Source of the DNA: Amblyomma americanum
Taxonomy: Eukaryota; Arthropoda; Arachnida; Ixodida; Ixodidae
Assembly: GCF_052857255.1 (NCBI RefSeq)
Contig: NC_135500.1
Coordinates: 45,014,772-45,078,771, forward strand
Length of the DNA stretch: 64,000 nt
Direction: 5' to 3'
The notes under the pieces are model-generated. The model saw only the letters and a list, made by a program, of their open reading frames with translations, made no database searches and was not told the origin of the DNA. A program made the translations under genes and the position numbers. This document shows positions 1-10,166 of this stretch, piece after piece (the first letter of the stretch is position 1; every line of letters begins with the position of its first letter).

Positions 1-129
1 CGTATCACACGGACACTTGTAAAACCAATGTGTTCAGTTCTAGCTTGTTTTCGTATAAAACAGCGTGTTTCTTTGTATTAGGCACGAATACATGCTTTTC
101 TCGAACTTATGAGAGAAAAAGATTTGACG
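1..129 (+). repeat. Reference monomer (first complete copy)
   Basis: This copy sets the phase used here: it begins CGTATCACAC and ends TTTGACG, and the next copy starts at 130. In a typical monomer the landmarks are: 1-20 CGTATCACAC plus a GGACACTTGT stretch; 21-34 the AAAACCGATGTG block; 36-43 a segment often holding a BglII site (AGATCT); 43-65 an imperfect inverted repeat; 68-85 TTTCGTTGTATTAAGCAC; 86-99 GAATACATGCTTTT; 100-104 a CGCG core; 111-121 a purine run GAGAGAAAAAG; 122-129 TTTTGACG. This particular copy has local variants, such as TCGTATAAAAC instead of TGGTCTAAAAC at 51-61 and TTCTCG instead of TTCGCG near 98-103. Confidence 0.95.
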
Positions 130-299
130 CGTATCACACGGACACTTGTAAAACCGATGTGTTCAGATTTAGCTTGTTTCGGTCTAAAACAGCTTGTTGC
201 GCTGTATTAAGCACGAACACATGCTTTTCGCGTAGGTGTGAGAGAAAACGTTTTGACGCCTATCACATGAACACTTGCAAAACCGATGTGTTTGGATCT

Positions 300-323
300 A
301 GCTCGTTTTGGTCTAAAACAGCT
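300..323. repeat. Imperfect inverted repeat inside the monomer (example)
   Basis: The left arm AGCTcGTTTT (300-309) and the right arm AAAACAGCT (315-323) are complementary over 9 bp with one bulged C, around the 5-base loop GGTCT (310-314). The same dyad is present, with small variations, at monomer positions 43-66 in nearly every copy; TTTCGG monomers have a shorter inner stem. Short dyads are a known feature of several centromeric satellites. Whether it forms a cruciform here is not shown. Confidence 0.8.
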
Positions 324-836
324 TGTTTCGTCATATGAAGCACGAATAGATGCTTTTCGCACAGTTATAAGAGAAAACGTTTTGACGCGTATCACACAGA
401 CACTTGTAAAACCGATGTGTTCAGATGTAGCTTGTTTTGGTGTAAAACAGCTTGTTGCTTTGTATTAGGCACGAATACATGCTTTTCGCGCAGGTATAAA
501 AGAAAAAGTTTTGGCGCCTATCACACGGACACTTGCAAAACCGATGTGTTTAGATTTAGCTCGTTTCGGTCTAAAACAGCTTAATTCGTTGTTTTAGGCA
601 CGAATACACGCTTTTCGCGCAGTTATGAGAGAAAACGTTTTGACGCCTATCACACGGACACTTCCAAAACCGATGTTTTTGGATCAAGCTCGTTTTGGTC
701 TAAAACAGCTCTTTTCGTTGTATGAAGCACGAATACAAGCTTTTCGCGCAGTTATAAGAGAAAACGTTTGACGCGTATCACACGGGCACTTGTAAAACCG
801 ATGTGTTCAGATCTAGCTTGTTTTGGTATAAAACAG

Positions 837-843
837 CTTGTTT
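837..843 (+). promoter_or_regulatory. TATA-box-like variant monomer (example; function unproven)
   Basis: In a large minority of monomers GGTCTAAAAC is replaced by GGTATAAAAC, giving a perfect TATAAAA. Other examples are 54-60, 24,193-24,199 and 37,647-37,653. The change is one base, and the surrounding monomer is otherwise ordinary. A TATA match alone does not make a promoter; it is listed only as a possible start site for satellite transcripts. Confidence 0.25.
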
Positions 844-1770
844 CTTTGTATTAGGCACGAATACATGCTTTTCGCGCAGGTATGAAAGAAAAAGTTTTGA
901 CGCCTATCACACACACAATTGCAAAACCGATGTTTAGATCTAGCTCGTTTCGGTATGAAACAGCTTGTCTCGTTTTAAGCAAGAATACATGCTTTTCGCG
1001 AAGTTATGAGAGAAAAAGGACGCGTATCACACGGACACTTCTAAACCAATGTGTTCAGATCTAGCTCGTTTTGGTCAAAAAAAGCTTGTTTCGTCGTATT
1101 GAGCACGAATACATGCTTTTCGCGAACTTATGAGAGAAAAAGCTTTGACGCGTATCACACGGACACTGGTAAAACCGATGTGTTTACAATAAGCTCGTTT
1201 CGGTCTAAAACAGCTTGTTTCGTTGTTTTAAGAACGAATACATGCTTTTCGCGCCGTTATGAGAGAAAAAGTTTTGACGCCTATCACACGGACACTTGCA
1301 AAACTGATGTGTTTGGATCTAGCTCGTTTTGGTCTAAAACAGGTTGTTTCGTAGTATTAATCAGGAATACATGCTTTTCGCGCTGTTATAAGAAAAAACG
1401 TTTTCACGCGTATCACACGGAGACTTGTAAAACCGATGTGTTCTGATCTAGCTCGTTTTGGTCTAAAACAGCTTGCTTCGTTGTATTAAACACGAATACG
1501 TGCTTTTCGTGCAGTTATCACAGCAAAAGTTTTGACGCATATCACACGGACACTTGTAAAATCGCTGTGTTCAGATCTAACTCGTTTCGGTCTAAAACAA
1601 CTTGTTTCGTTGTATTAAGCACGAATACATGTTTTCGCGCAGTTATAAGAGAAAAACTTTTGACGCGTATCACATGGACACTTGAAAGACCGATGTGTTC
1701 AGATTTAGCTCGTTTCGGTCTAAAGCAGCTTGTCTCGTTGTATTAAGCACGAATACATGCTTTTCGCGCA

Positions 1771-1794
1771 GTTCATAACTTCAGAAACAGTTTT
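1771..1794 (+). repeat. Marker monomer type 'CATAACTTCAG' (first of 30)
   Basis: In this type GTTATGAGAGAAA is replaced by GTTCATAACTTCAGAAA, a net gain of 4 bp. I count 30 copies, at about 1771, 5245, 7560, 12453, 14519, 15402, 17455, 18338, 21419, 24884, 26295, 28607, 30018, 31174, 33220, 34376, 35258, 41037, 43454, 45395, 46547, 47958, 49099, 51510, 52929, 54988, 56129, 58414, 60443 and 63404. Two main subtypes follow it: CAGTTTTCACG with CTTGTAAAATCGAGG, and AAGTTTTCACG with CAATTATAAAATCG. It is a good landmark for higher-order phase. Confidence 0.92.
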
Positions 1795-3217
1795 CACGCG
1801 TATCACACGGACACTTGTAAAATCGAGGTGTTCAGATCTTGCTCGTTTTGGTCTAAAACAGCTTGTTTCGTTGTATTAAGCACGAATACACGCTTTTCGC
1901 GAAGTTATGAGAGAAAAAGTTTTGACGCTTATCACACGGACACTTGTAAAACCGATGTGTTCAGATCTAGATCGTTTTGTCTAAAACAGCTTGCTTCGCT
2001 GTAATACGCACGAATACATGCTTTTTGCGCAGTTATAAGAGAAAAAGTTTTGACGCGTATCACAGGGACACTTGTAAAACCGGTGTTCAGATTTAGCTCG
2101 TTTCGGTCTAAAACAGCCTGTCTCGTTGTATTAAGCACGAATACATGCTTTTCGCGCAGTTATTATGGAAAACGTTTTCACGCGTATCACACGGACATTT
2201 GTAAAATCGATGTGTTCAGATCTAGCTCGTTTTGGTCAAAAACAGCTTGTTTCGTTGTATTAGGCACGAATACATGGTTTTCGCGCAGTTATGAGAGAAA
2301 AGGTTTTGACGCGTATCACACGGACACTTGTAAAACCGACGAGTGCAGGTTTAGCTCGTTTCGGTCTAAAACAGCTTGTCTCGTTGTATTAAACACGAAT
2401 ACATGCTTTTCGCGCAGTTATGACAGAAAAAGTTTTGACGTGTATCACACGGACACTTGTAAAACCGATCCGTTCAGATTTAGCTCGTTTCGGTCTATTA
2501 ACAGCTTGTTTCGTTGTATTAAGCACGAATACTTGCTTTTCGCGCACGTATGACAGAAAAAGTTTAGACGCATATCACACGGACACTTGTAAAACCGATA
2601 TGTTCAGATCTAGCTCGTTTTGGCCTAAAACAGCTTGTTTCGTTGTATTAAGCACGAATACATGCTTTTCGCGAACTTATGAGAGAAAAAGTTTTGACGC
2701 GTATCACACGGACACTTGTAAATCCGATGGGTTCAGATCTAGCTCGCTTTGGTCTAAAACAGCTTGTTTCGTTGTATTAAGCACTAGTACATGCTTTTCG
2801 CGCAGTTATGAGAGAAAAAGTTTTGAGGCCTATCACACGGACACTTGCAAAAAGCGATGTGTTCAGATCTAGCTCGTTTTGGCCTAAAACAGCTTGTTTC
2901 GTTGTATTAAGCACGAATACATGCTTTTCGCAAACTTATGAGAGAAAAAGTTTTGACGCGTATCACACGGACACTTGTAAATCCGATGGGTTCAGATCTA
3001 GCTCGCTTTGGTCTAAAACAGCTTGTTTCGTTGTATTAAGCACTAGTACATGCTTTTCGCGCAGTTATGAGAGAAAAAGTTTTGAGGCCTATCACACGGA
3101 CACTTGCAAAAAGCGATGTGTTCAGGTCTAGCTCGTTTCGGTCTAAAACAGCTTGTCTCGTTGTATTAAGCACGAATACATGCTTTTCGCGCAGTTATCA
3201 GAGACAAAGTTTTCACG

Positions 3218-6200
3218 CGTATCACACGGACACTTGTAAAACCAATGTGTTCAGTTCTAGCTTGTTTTCGTATAAAACAGCGTGTTTCTTTGTATTAGGC
3301 ACGAATACATGCTTTTCTCGAACTTATGAGAGAAAAAGATTTGACGCGTATCACACGGACACTTGTAAAACCGATGTGTTCAGATTTAGCTTGTTTCGGT
3401 CTAAAACAGCTTGTTGCGCTGCATTAAGCACGAATACATGTTTTTCGCGTAGGTATGAGAGAAAACGTTTTGACGCCTATCACATGAACACTTGCAAAAC
3501 CGATGTGTTTGGATCTAGCTCGTTTTGGTCTAAAACAGCTTGTTTCGTCATATGAAGCACGAATACATGCTTTTCGCACAGTTATAAGAGAAAACGTTTT
3601 GACGCGTATCACACAGACACTTGTAAAACCGATGTGTTCAGATGTAGCTTGTTTTGGTGTAAAACAGCTTGTTGCTTTGTATTAGGCACGAATACATGCT
3701 TTTCGCGCAGGTATAAAAGAAAAAGTTTTGGCGCCTATCACACGGACTCTTGCAAAACCGATGTGTTTAGATTTAGCTCGTTTCGGTCTAAAACAGCCTA
3801 ATTCGTTGTTTTAGGCACGAATACACACTTTTCGCGAAGTTCTGAGAGAAAAATATTTGACGCGTATCACACGGTCACTTGTAAAACCGATGTGCTCAGA
3901 TCTAGCTCGTTTTGGTAGAAAACAGCTTGTTTCGTTGTATTAAGCACGAATATATGCTTTTCGCGAACTTATGAGCGAAAAAGTTTTGACGCGTATCACA
4001 CGGACACTTGTAAAACCGATGTGTTCAGATTTAGCTAGTTTCGGTCTAAAACAGCTTGTTTCGTTGTTTTAAGAACGAATACATGCTTTTCGCGCAGTTA
4101 TGAGAGAAAACGTTTTGACGCCTATCACACGGACACTTGCAAAACCGATGTTTTTGGATCAAGCTCGTTTTGGTCTAAAACAGCTCTTTTCGTTGTATGA
4201 AGCACGAATACATGCTTTTCGCGCAGTTATAAGAGAAAACGTTTGACGCGTATCACACGGGCACTTGTAAAACCGATGTGTTCAGATCTAGCTTGTTTTG
4301 GTATAAAACAGCTTGTTTCTTTGTATTAGGCACGAATACATGCTTTTCGCGCAGGTATGAAAGAAAAGTTTTGACGCCTATCACACAGACACTTGCAAAA
4401 CCGATGTTTAGATCTAGCTCGTTTCGGTATGAACCAGCTTGTCTCGTTTTAAGCAAGAATACATGCTTTCCGCGAAGTTATGAGAGAAAAAGGACGCGTA
4501 TCACACGGACACTTCTAAACCAATGTGTTCAGATCTAGCTCGTTTTGGTCAAAAAAAGCTTGTTTCGTTGTATTGAGCACGAATACATGCTTTTCGCGAA
4601 CTTATGAGAGAAAAAGCTTTGACGCGTATCACACGGACACTTGTAAAACCGATGTGTTTACAATTAGCTCGTTTCGGTCTAAAACAGCTTGTTTCGTTGT
4701 TTTAAGAACGAATACATGCTTTTCGCGCCGTTATGAGAGAAAAAGTTTTGACGCCTATCACACGGACACTTGCAAAACTGATGTGTTTGGATCTAGCTCG
4801 TTTTGGTCTAAAACAGGTTGTTTCGTAGTATTAAGCAGGAATACATGCTTTTCGCGCTGTTATAAGAAAAAACGTTTTCACGCGTATCACACGGACACTT
4901 GTAAAACCGATGTGTTCTGATCTAGCTCGTTTTGGTCTAAAACAGCTTGCTTCGTTGTATTAAACACGAATACGTGCTTTTCGTGCAGTTATCACAGCAA
5001 AAGTTTTGACGAATATCACACGGACACTTGTAAAATCGCTGTGTTCAGATCTAACTCGTTTCGGTCTAAAACAACTTGTTTCGTTGTATTAAGCACGAAT
5101 ACATGTTTTCGCGCAGTTATAAGAGAAAAACTTTTGACGCGTATCACATGGACACTTGAAAGACCGATGTGTTCAGATTTAGCTCGTTTCGGTGTAAAGC
5201 AGCTTGTCTCGTTGTATTAAGCACGAATACATGCTTTTCGCGCAGTTCATAACTTCAGAAACAGTTTTCACGCGTATCACACGGACACTTGTAAAATCGA
5301 GGTGTTCAGATCTTGCTCGTTTTGGTCTAAAACAGCTTGTTTCGTTGTATTAAGCACGAATACACGCTTTTTGCGCAGTTATAAGAGAAAAAGTTTTGAC
5401 GCGTATCACAGGGACACTTGTAAAACCGGTGTTCAGATTTAGCTCGTTTCGGTCTAAAACAGCCTGTCTCGTTGTATTAAGCACGAATACATGCTTTTCG
5501 CGCAGTTATTAGGGAAAACGTTTTCACGCGTATCACACGGACACTTGTAAAACCGATCCGTTCAGATTTAGCTCGTTTCGGTCTATTAACAGCTTGTTTC
5601 GTTGTATTAAGCACGAATACTTGCTTTTCGCGCACGTATGACAGAAAAAGTTTAGACGCATATCACACGGACACTTGTAAAACCGATATGTTCAGATCTA
5701 GCTCGTTTTGGCCTAAAACAGCTTGTTTCGTTGTATTAAGCACGAATACATGCTTTTCGCGAACTTATGAGAGAAAAAGTTTTGACGCGTATCACACGGA
5801 CACTTGTAAATCCGATGGGTTCAGATCTAGCTCGCTTTGGTCTAAAACAGCTTGTTTCGTTGTATTAAGCACTAGTACATGCTTTTCGCGCAGTTATGAG
5901 AGAAAAAGTTTTGAGGCCTATCACACGGACACTTGCAAAAAGCGATGTGTTCAGATCTAGCTCGTTTTGGCCTAAAACAGCTTGTTTCGTTGTATTAAGC
6001 ACGAATACATGCTTTTCGCAAACTTATGAGAGAAAAAGTTTTGACGCGTATCACACGGACACTTGTAAATCCGATGGGTTCAGATCTAGCTCGCTTTGGT
6101 CTAAAACAGCTTGTTTCGTTGTATTAAGCACTAGTACATGCTTTTCGCGCAGTTATGAGAGAAAAAGTTTTAAGGCCTATCACACGGACACTTGCAAAAA

Positions 6201-6305
6201 GCGATGTGTTCAGGTCTAGCTCGTTTCGGTCTAAAACAGCTTGTATCGTTGTATTAAGCACGAATACATGCTTTTCGCGCAGTTATCAGAGACAAAGTTT
6301 TCACG
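3218..6305 (+). repeat. Higher-order unit A2 (24 monomers)
   Basis: This is the second copy of family A and is 24 x 129 minus 8 bp long. It holds the two-monomer segment around 3.83-4.09 kb that A1 lacks, with the rare ATATTTGACGCG and GTAGAAAACAGC variants. It lacks other monomers that A1 has around 1.88-2.0 kb and 2.2-2.45 kb. The 259-bp dimer repeat seen at the end of A1 is present again at about 5685-6205, including a one-base insertion (GCAAAAAGCGATG) in each dimer. Confidence 0.87.
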
Positions 6306-8747
6306 CGTATCACACGGACACTTGTAAAACCAATGTGTTCAGTTCTAGCTTGTTTTCGTATAAAACAGCGTGTTTCTTTGTTATAGGCACGAATACATGC
6401 TTTTCTCGAACATATAAGAGAAAAAGATTTGACGCGTATCACACGGACACTTGCAAAACCGATGTTTTTGGATCAAGCTCGTTTTGGTCTAAAACAGCTC
6501 TTTTCGTTGTATGAAGCACGAATACATGCTTTTCGCGCAGTTATAAGAGAAAACGTTTGACGCGTATCACACGGGCACTTGTAAAACCGATGTGTTCAGA
6601 TCTAGCTTGTTTTGGTATAAAACAGCTTGTTTCTTTGTATTAGGCACGAATACATGCTTTTCGCGCAGGTATGAAAGAAAAAGTTTTGACGCCTATCACA
6701 CAGACACTTGCAAAACCGATGTTTAGATCTAGCTCGTTTCGGTATGAACCAGCTTGTCTCGTTTTAAGCAAGAATACATGCTTTCCGCGAAGTTATGAGA
6801 GAAAAAGGACGCGTATCACACGGACACTTCTAAACCAATGTGTTCAGATCTAGCTCGTTTTGGTCAAAAAAAGCTTGTTTCGTTGTATTGAGCACGAATA
6901 CATGCTTTTCGCGAACTTATGAGAGAAAAAGCTTTGACGCGTATCACACGGACACTTGTAAAACCGATGTGTTTACAATTAGCTCGTTTCGGTCTAAAAC
7001 AGCTTGTTTCGTTGTTTTAAGAACGAATACATGCTTTTCGCACCGTTATGAGAGAAAAAGTTTTGACGCCTATCACACGGACACTTGCAAAACTGATGTG
7101 TTTGGATCTAGCTCGTTTTGGTCTAAAACAGGTTGTTTCGTAGTATTAAGCAGGAATACATGCTTTTCGCGCTGTTATAAGAAAAAACGTTTTCACGCGT
7201 ATCACACGGACACTTGTAAAACCGATGTGTTCTGATCTAGCTCGTTTTGGTCTAAAACAGCTTGCTTCGTTGTATTAAACACGAATACGTGCTTTTCGTG
7301 CAGTTATCACAGCAAAAGTTTTGACGCATATCACACGGACACTTGTAAAATCGCTGTGTTCAGATCTAACTCGTTTCGGTCTAAAACAACTTGTTTCGTT
7401 GTATTAGGCACGAATACATGTTTTCGCGCAGTTATAAGAGAAAAACTTTTGACGCGTATCACATGGACACTTGAAAGACCGATGTGTTCAGATTTAGCTC
7501 GTTTCGGTCTAAAGCAGCTTGTCTCGTTGTATTAAGCACGAATACATGCTTTTCGCGCAGTTCATAACTTCAGAAACAGTTTTCACGCGTATCACACGGA
7601 CACTTGTAAAATCGAGGTGTTCAGATCTTGCTCGTTTTGGTCTAAAACAGCTTGTTTCGTTGTATTAAGCACGAATACACGCTTTTCGCGAAGTTATGAG
7701 AGAAAAAGTTTTGACGCTTATCACACGGACACTTGTAAAACCGATGTGTTAAGATCTAGATCGTTTTGTCTAAAACAGCTTGCTTCGTTGTAAAAGCACG
7801 AATACATGCTTTTTGCGCAGTTATAAGAGAAAAAGTTTTGACGCGTATCACAGGGACACTTGTAAAACCGGTGTTCAGATTTAGCTCGTTTCGGTCTAAA
7901 ACAGCCTGTCTCGTTGTATTAAGCACGAATACATGCTTTTCGCGCAGTTATTAGGGAAAACGTTTTCACGCGTATCACACGGACACTTGTAAAACCGATC
8001 CGTTCAGATTTAGCTCGTTTCGGTCTATTAACAGCTTGTTTCGTTGTATTAAGCACGAATACTTGCTTTTCGCGCACGTATGACAGAAAAAGTTTAGACG
8101 CATATCACACGGACACTTGTAAAACCGATATGTTCAGATCTAGCTCGTTTTGGCCTAAAACAGCTTGTTTCGTTGTATTAAGCACGAATACATGCTTTTC
8201 GCAAACTTATGAGAGAAAAAGTTTTGACGCGTATCACACGGACACTTGTAAATCCGATGGGTTCAGATCTAGCTCGCTTTGGTCTAAAACAGCTTGTTTC
8301 GTTGTATTAAGCACTAGTACATGCTTTTCGCGCAGTTATGAGAGAAAAAGTTTTGAGGCCTATCACACGGACACTTGCAAAAAGCGATGTGTTCAGATCT
8401 AGCTCGTTTTGGCCTAAAACAGCTTGTTTCGTTGTATTAAGCACGAATACATGCTTTTCGCAAACTTATGAGAGAAAAAGTTTTAACGCGTATCACACGG
8501 ACACTTGTAAATCCGATGGGTTCAGATCTAGCTCGCTTTGGTCTAAAACAGCTTGTTTCGTTGTATTAAGCACTAGTACATGCTTTTCGCGCAGTTATGA
8601 GAGAAAAAGTTTTGAGGCCTATCACACGGACACTTGCAAAAAGCGATGTGTTCAGGTCTAGCTCGTTTCGGTCTAAAACAGCTTGTCTCGTTGTATTAAG
8701 CACGAATACATGCTTTTCGCGCAGTTATCAGAGACAAAGTTTTCACG
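6306..8747 (+). repeat. Higher-order unit A3 (19 monomers)
   Basis: This is the third copy of family A, 19 x 129 minus 9 bp. After the start monomer it jumps directly (near 6440) to sequence matching about 4130 of A2, so the intermediate monomers are missing while the repeat phase is kept. The stretch 6840-7235 matches 4525-4920 at an offset of 2,315. The closing dimer block at about 8127-8647 matches 5685-6205 at an offset of 2,442. The shortening is a whole number of monomers, as expected from unequal exchange between copies. Confidence 0.87.
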
Positions 8748-10166
8748 CGTATCACACGGACACTTGTAAAACCAATGTGTTCAGTTCTAGCTTGTTTTCG
8801 TATAAAACAGCGTGTTTCTTTGTTATAGGCACGAATACATGCTTTTCTCGAACATATGAGAGAAAAAGATTTGACGCGTATCACACGGACACTTGTAAAA
8901 CCGATGTGTTCAGATTTAGCTTGTTTCGGTCTAAAACAGCTTGTTGCGCTGTATTAAGCACGAATACATGTTTTTCGCGTAGGTATGAGAGAAAACGTTT
9001 TGACGCCTATCACATGAACACTTGCAAAACCGATGTGTTTGGATCTAGCTCGTTTTGGTCTAAAACAGCTTGTTTCGTCATATGAAGCACGAATACATGC
9101 TTTTCGCACAGTTATAAGAGAAAACGTTTTGACGCGTATCAAACAGACACTTGTAAAACCGATGTGTTCAGATGTAGCTTGTTTTGGTGTAAAACAGCTT
9201 GTTGCTTTGTATTAGGCACGAATACATGCTTTTCGCGCAGGTATAAAAGAAAAAGTTTTGGCGCCTATCACACGGACACTTGCAAAACCGATGTGTTTAG
9301 ATTTAGCTCGTTTCGGTCTAAAACAGCTTAATTCGTTGTTTTAGGCACGAATACACGCTTTTCGCGAAGTTCTGAGAGAAAAATATTTGACGCGTATCAC
9401 ACGGACACTTGTAAAACCGATGTGCTCAGATCTAGCTCGTTTTGGTAGAAAACAGCTTGTTTCGTTGTATTAAGCACGAATATATGCTTTTCGCGAACTT
9501 ATGAGCGAAAAAGTTTTGACGCGTATCACACGGACACTTGTAAAACCGATGTGTTCAGATTTAGCTAGTTTCGGTCTAAAACAGCTTGTTTCGTTGTTTT
9601 AAGAACGAATACATGCTTTTCGCGCAGTTATGAGAGAAAACGTTTTGACGCCTATCACACGGACACTTGCAAAACCGATGTTTTTGGATCAAGCTCGTTT
9701 TGGTCTAAAACAGCTCTTTTCGTTGTATGAAGCACGAATACAAGCTTTTCGCGCAGTTATAAGAGAAAACGTTTGACGCGTATCACACGGGCACTTGTAA
9801 AACCGATGTGTTCAGATCTAGCTTGTTTTGGTATAAAACAGCTTGTTTCTTTGTATTAGGCACGAATACATGCTTTTCGCGCAGGTATGAAAGAAAAAGT
9901 TTTGACGCCTATCACACAGACACTTGCAAAACCGATGGGTTCAGATCTAGCTCGCTTTGGTCTAAAACAGCTTGTTTCGTTGTATTAAGCACTAGTACAT
10001 GCTTTTCGCGCAGTTATGAGAGAAAAAGTTTTGAGGCCTATCACACGGACACTTGCAAAAAGCGATGTGTTCAGATCTAGCTCGTTTCGGTCTAAAACAG
10101 CTTGTCTCGTTGTATTAAGCACGAATACATGCTTTTCGCGCAGTTATCAGAGACAAAGTTTTCACG
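8748..10166 (+). repeat. Higher-order unit A4 (11 monomers)
   Basis: This is the shortest member of family A, 1,419 bp or exactly 11 x 129. It matches A2 from the start monomer at an offset of 5,530 (3503 corresponds to 9033), through the ATATTTGACGCG monomer at about 9390. At about 9936 it jumps to the closing monomers, with CGATGGG followed by an ACTAGT-bearing monomer and the one-base GCAAAAAGCG insertion near 10,059. It has one closing dimer where A1-A3 have two. Confidence 0.86.

Larger units (their letters stand above)
1..3217 (+). repeat. Higher-order unit A1 (25 monomers)
   Basis: Unit A1 begins with the variant monomer that carries AACCAATGTGTTCAGTTC and TCGTATAAAACAGCG. The same start recurs at 3218, 6306, 8748 and 10167. 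Its length is 25 x 129 minus 8 bp. Positions 1 to about 600 match about 3218-3815 at an offset of 3,217. From about 611 the match to A2 continues at an offset of 3,475, exactly two monomers (258 bp) more, so A1 lacks two monomers that A2 has. Near its end (about 2605-3125) a two-monomer block is repeated at 259 bp. The window starts at the unit's first base, so the array probably continues to the left. Confidence 0.88.

Noticed and set aside
1..129. Origin of the monomer from a smaller internal repeat (TAAAAC occurs twice, 36 bp apart).
   Set aside because: The matching parts are only 6-8 bases long and the rest of the monomer does not align to itself, so an ancestral subrepeat cannot be supported.
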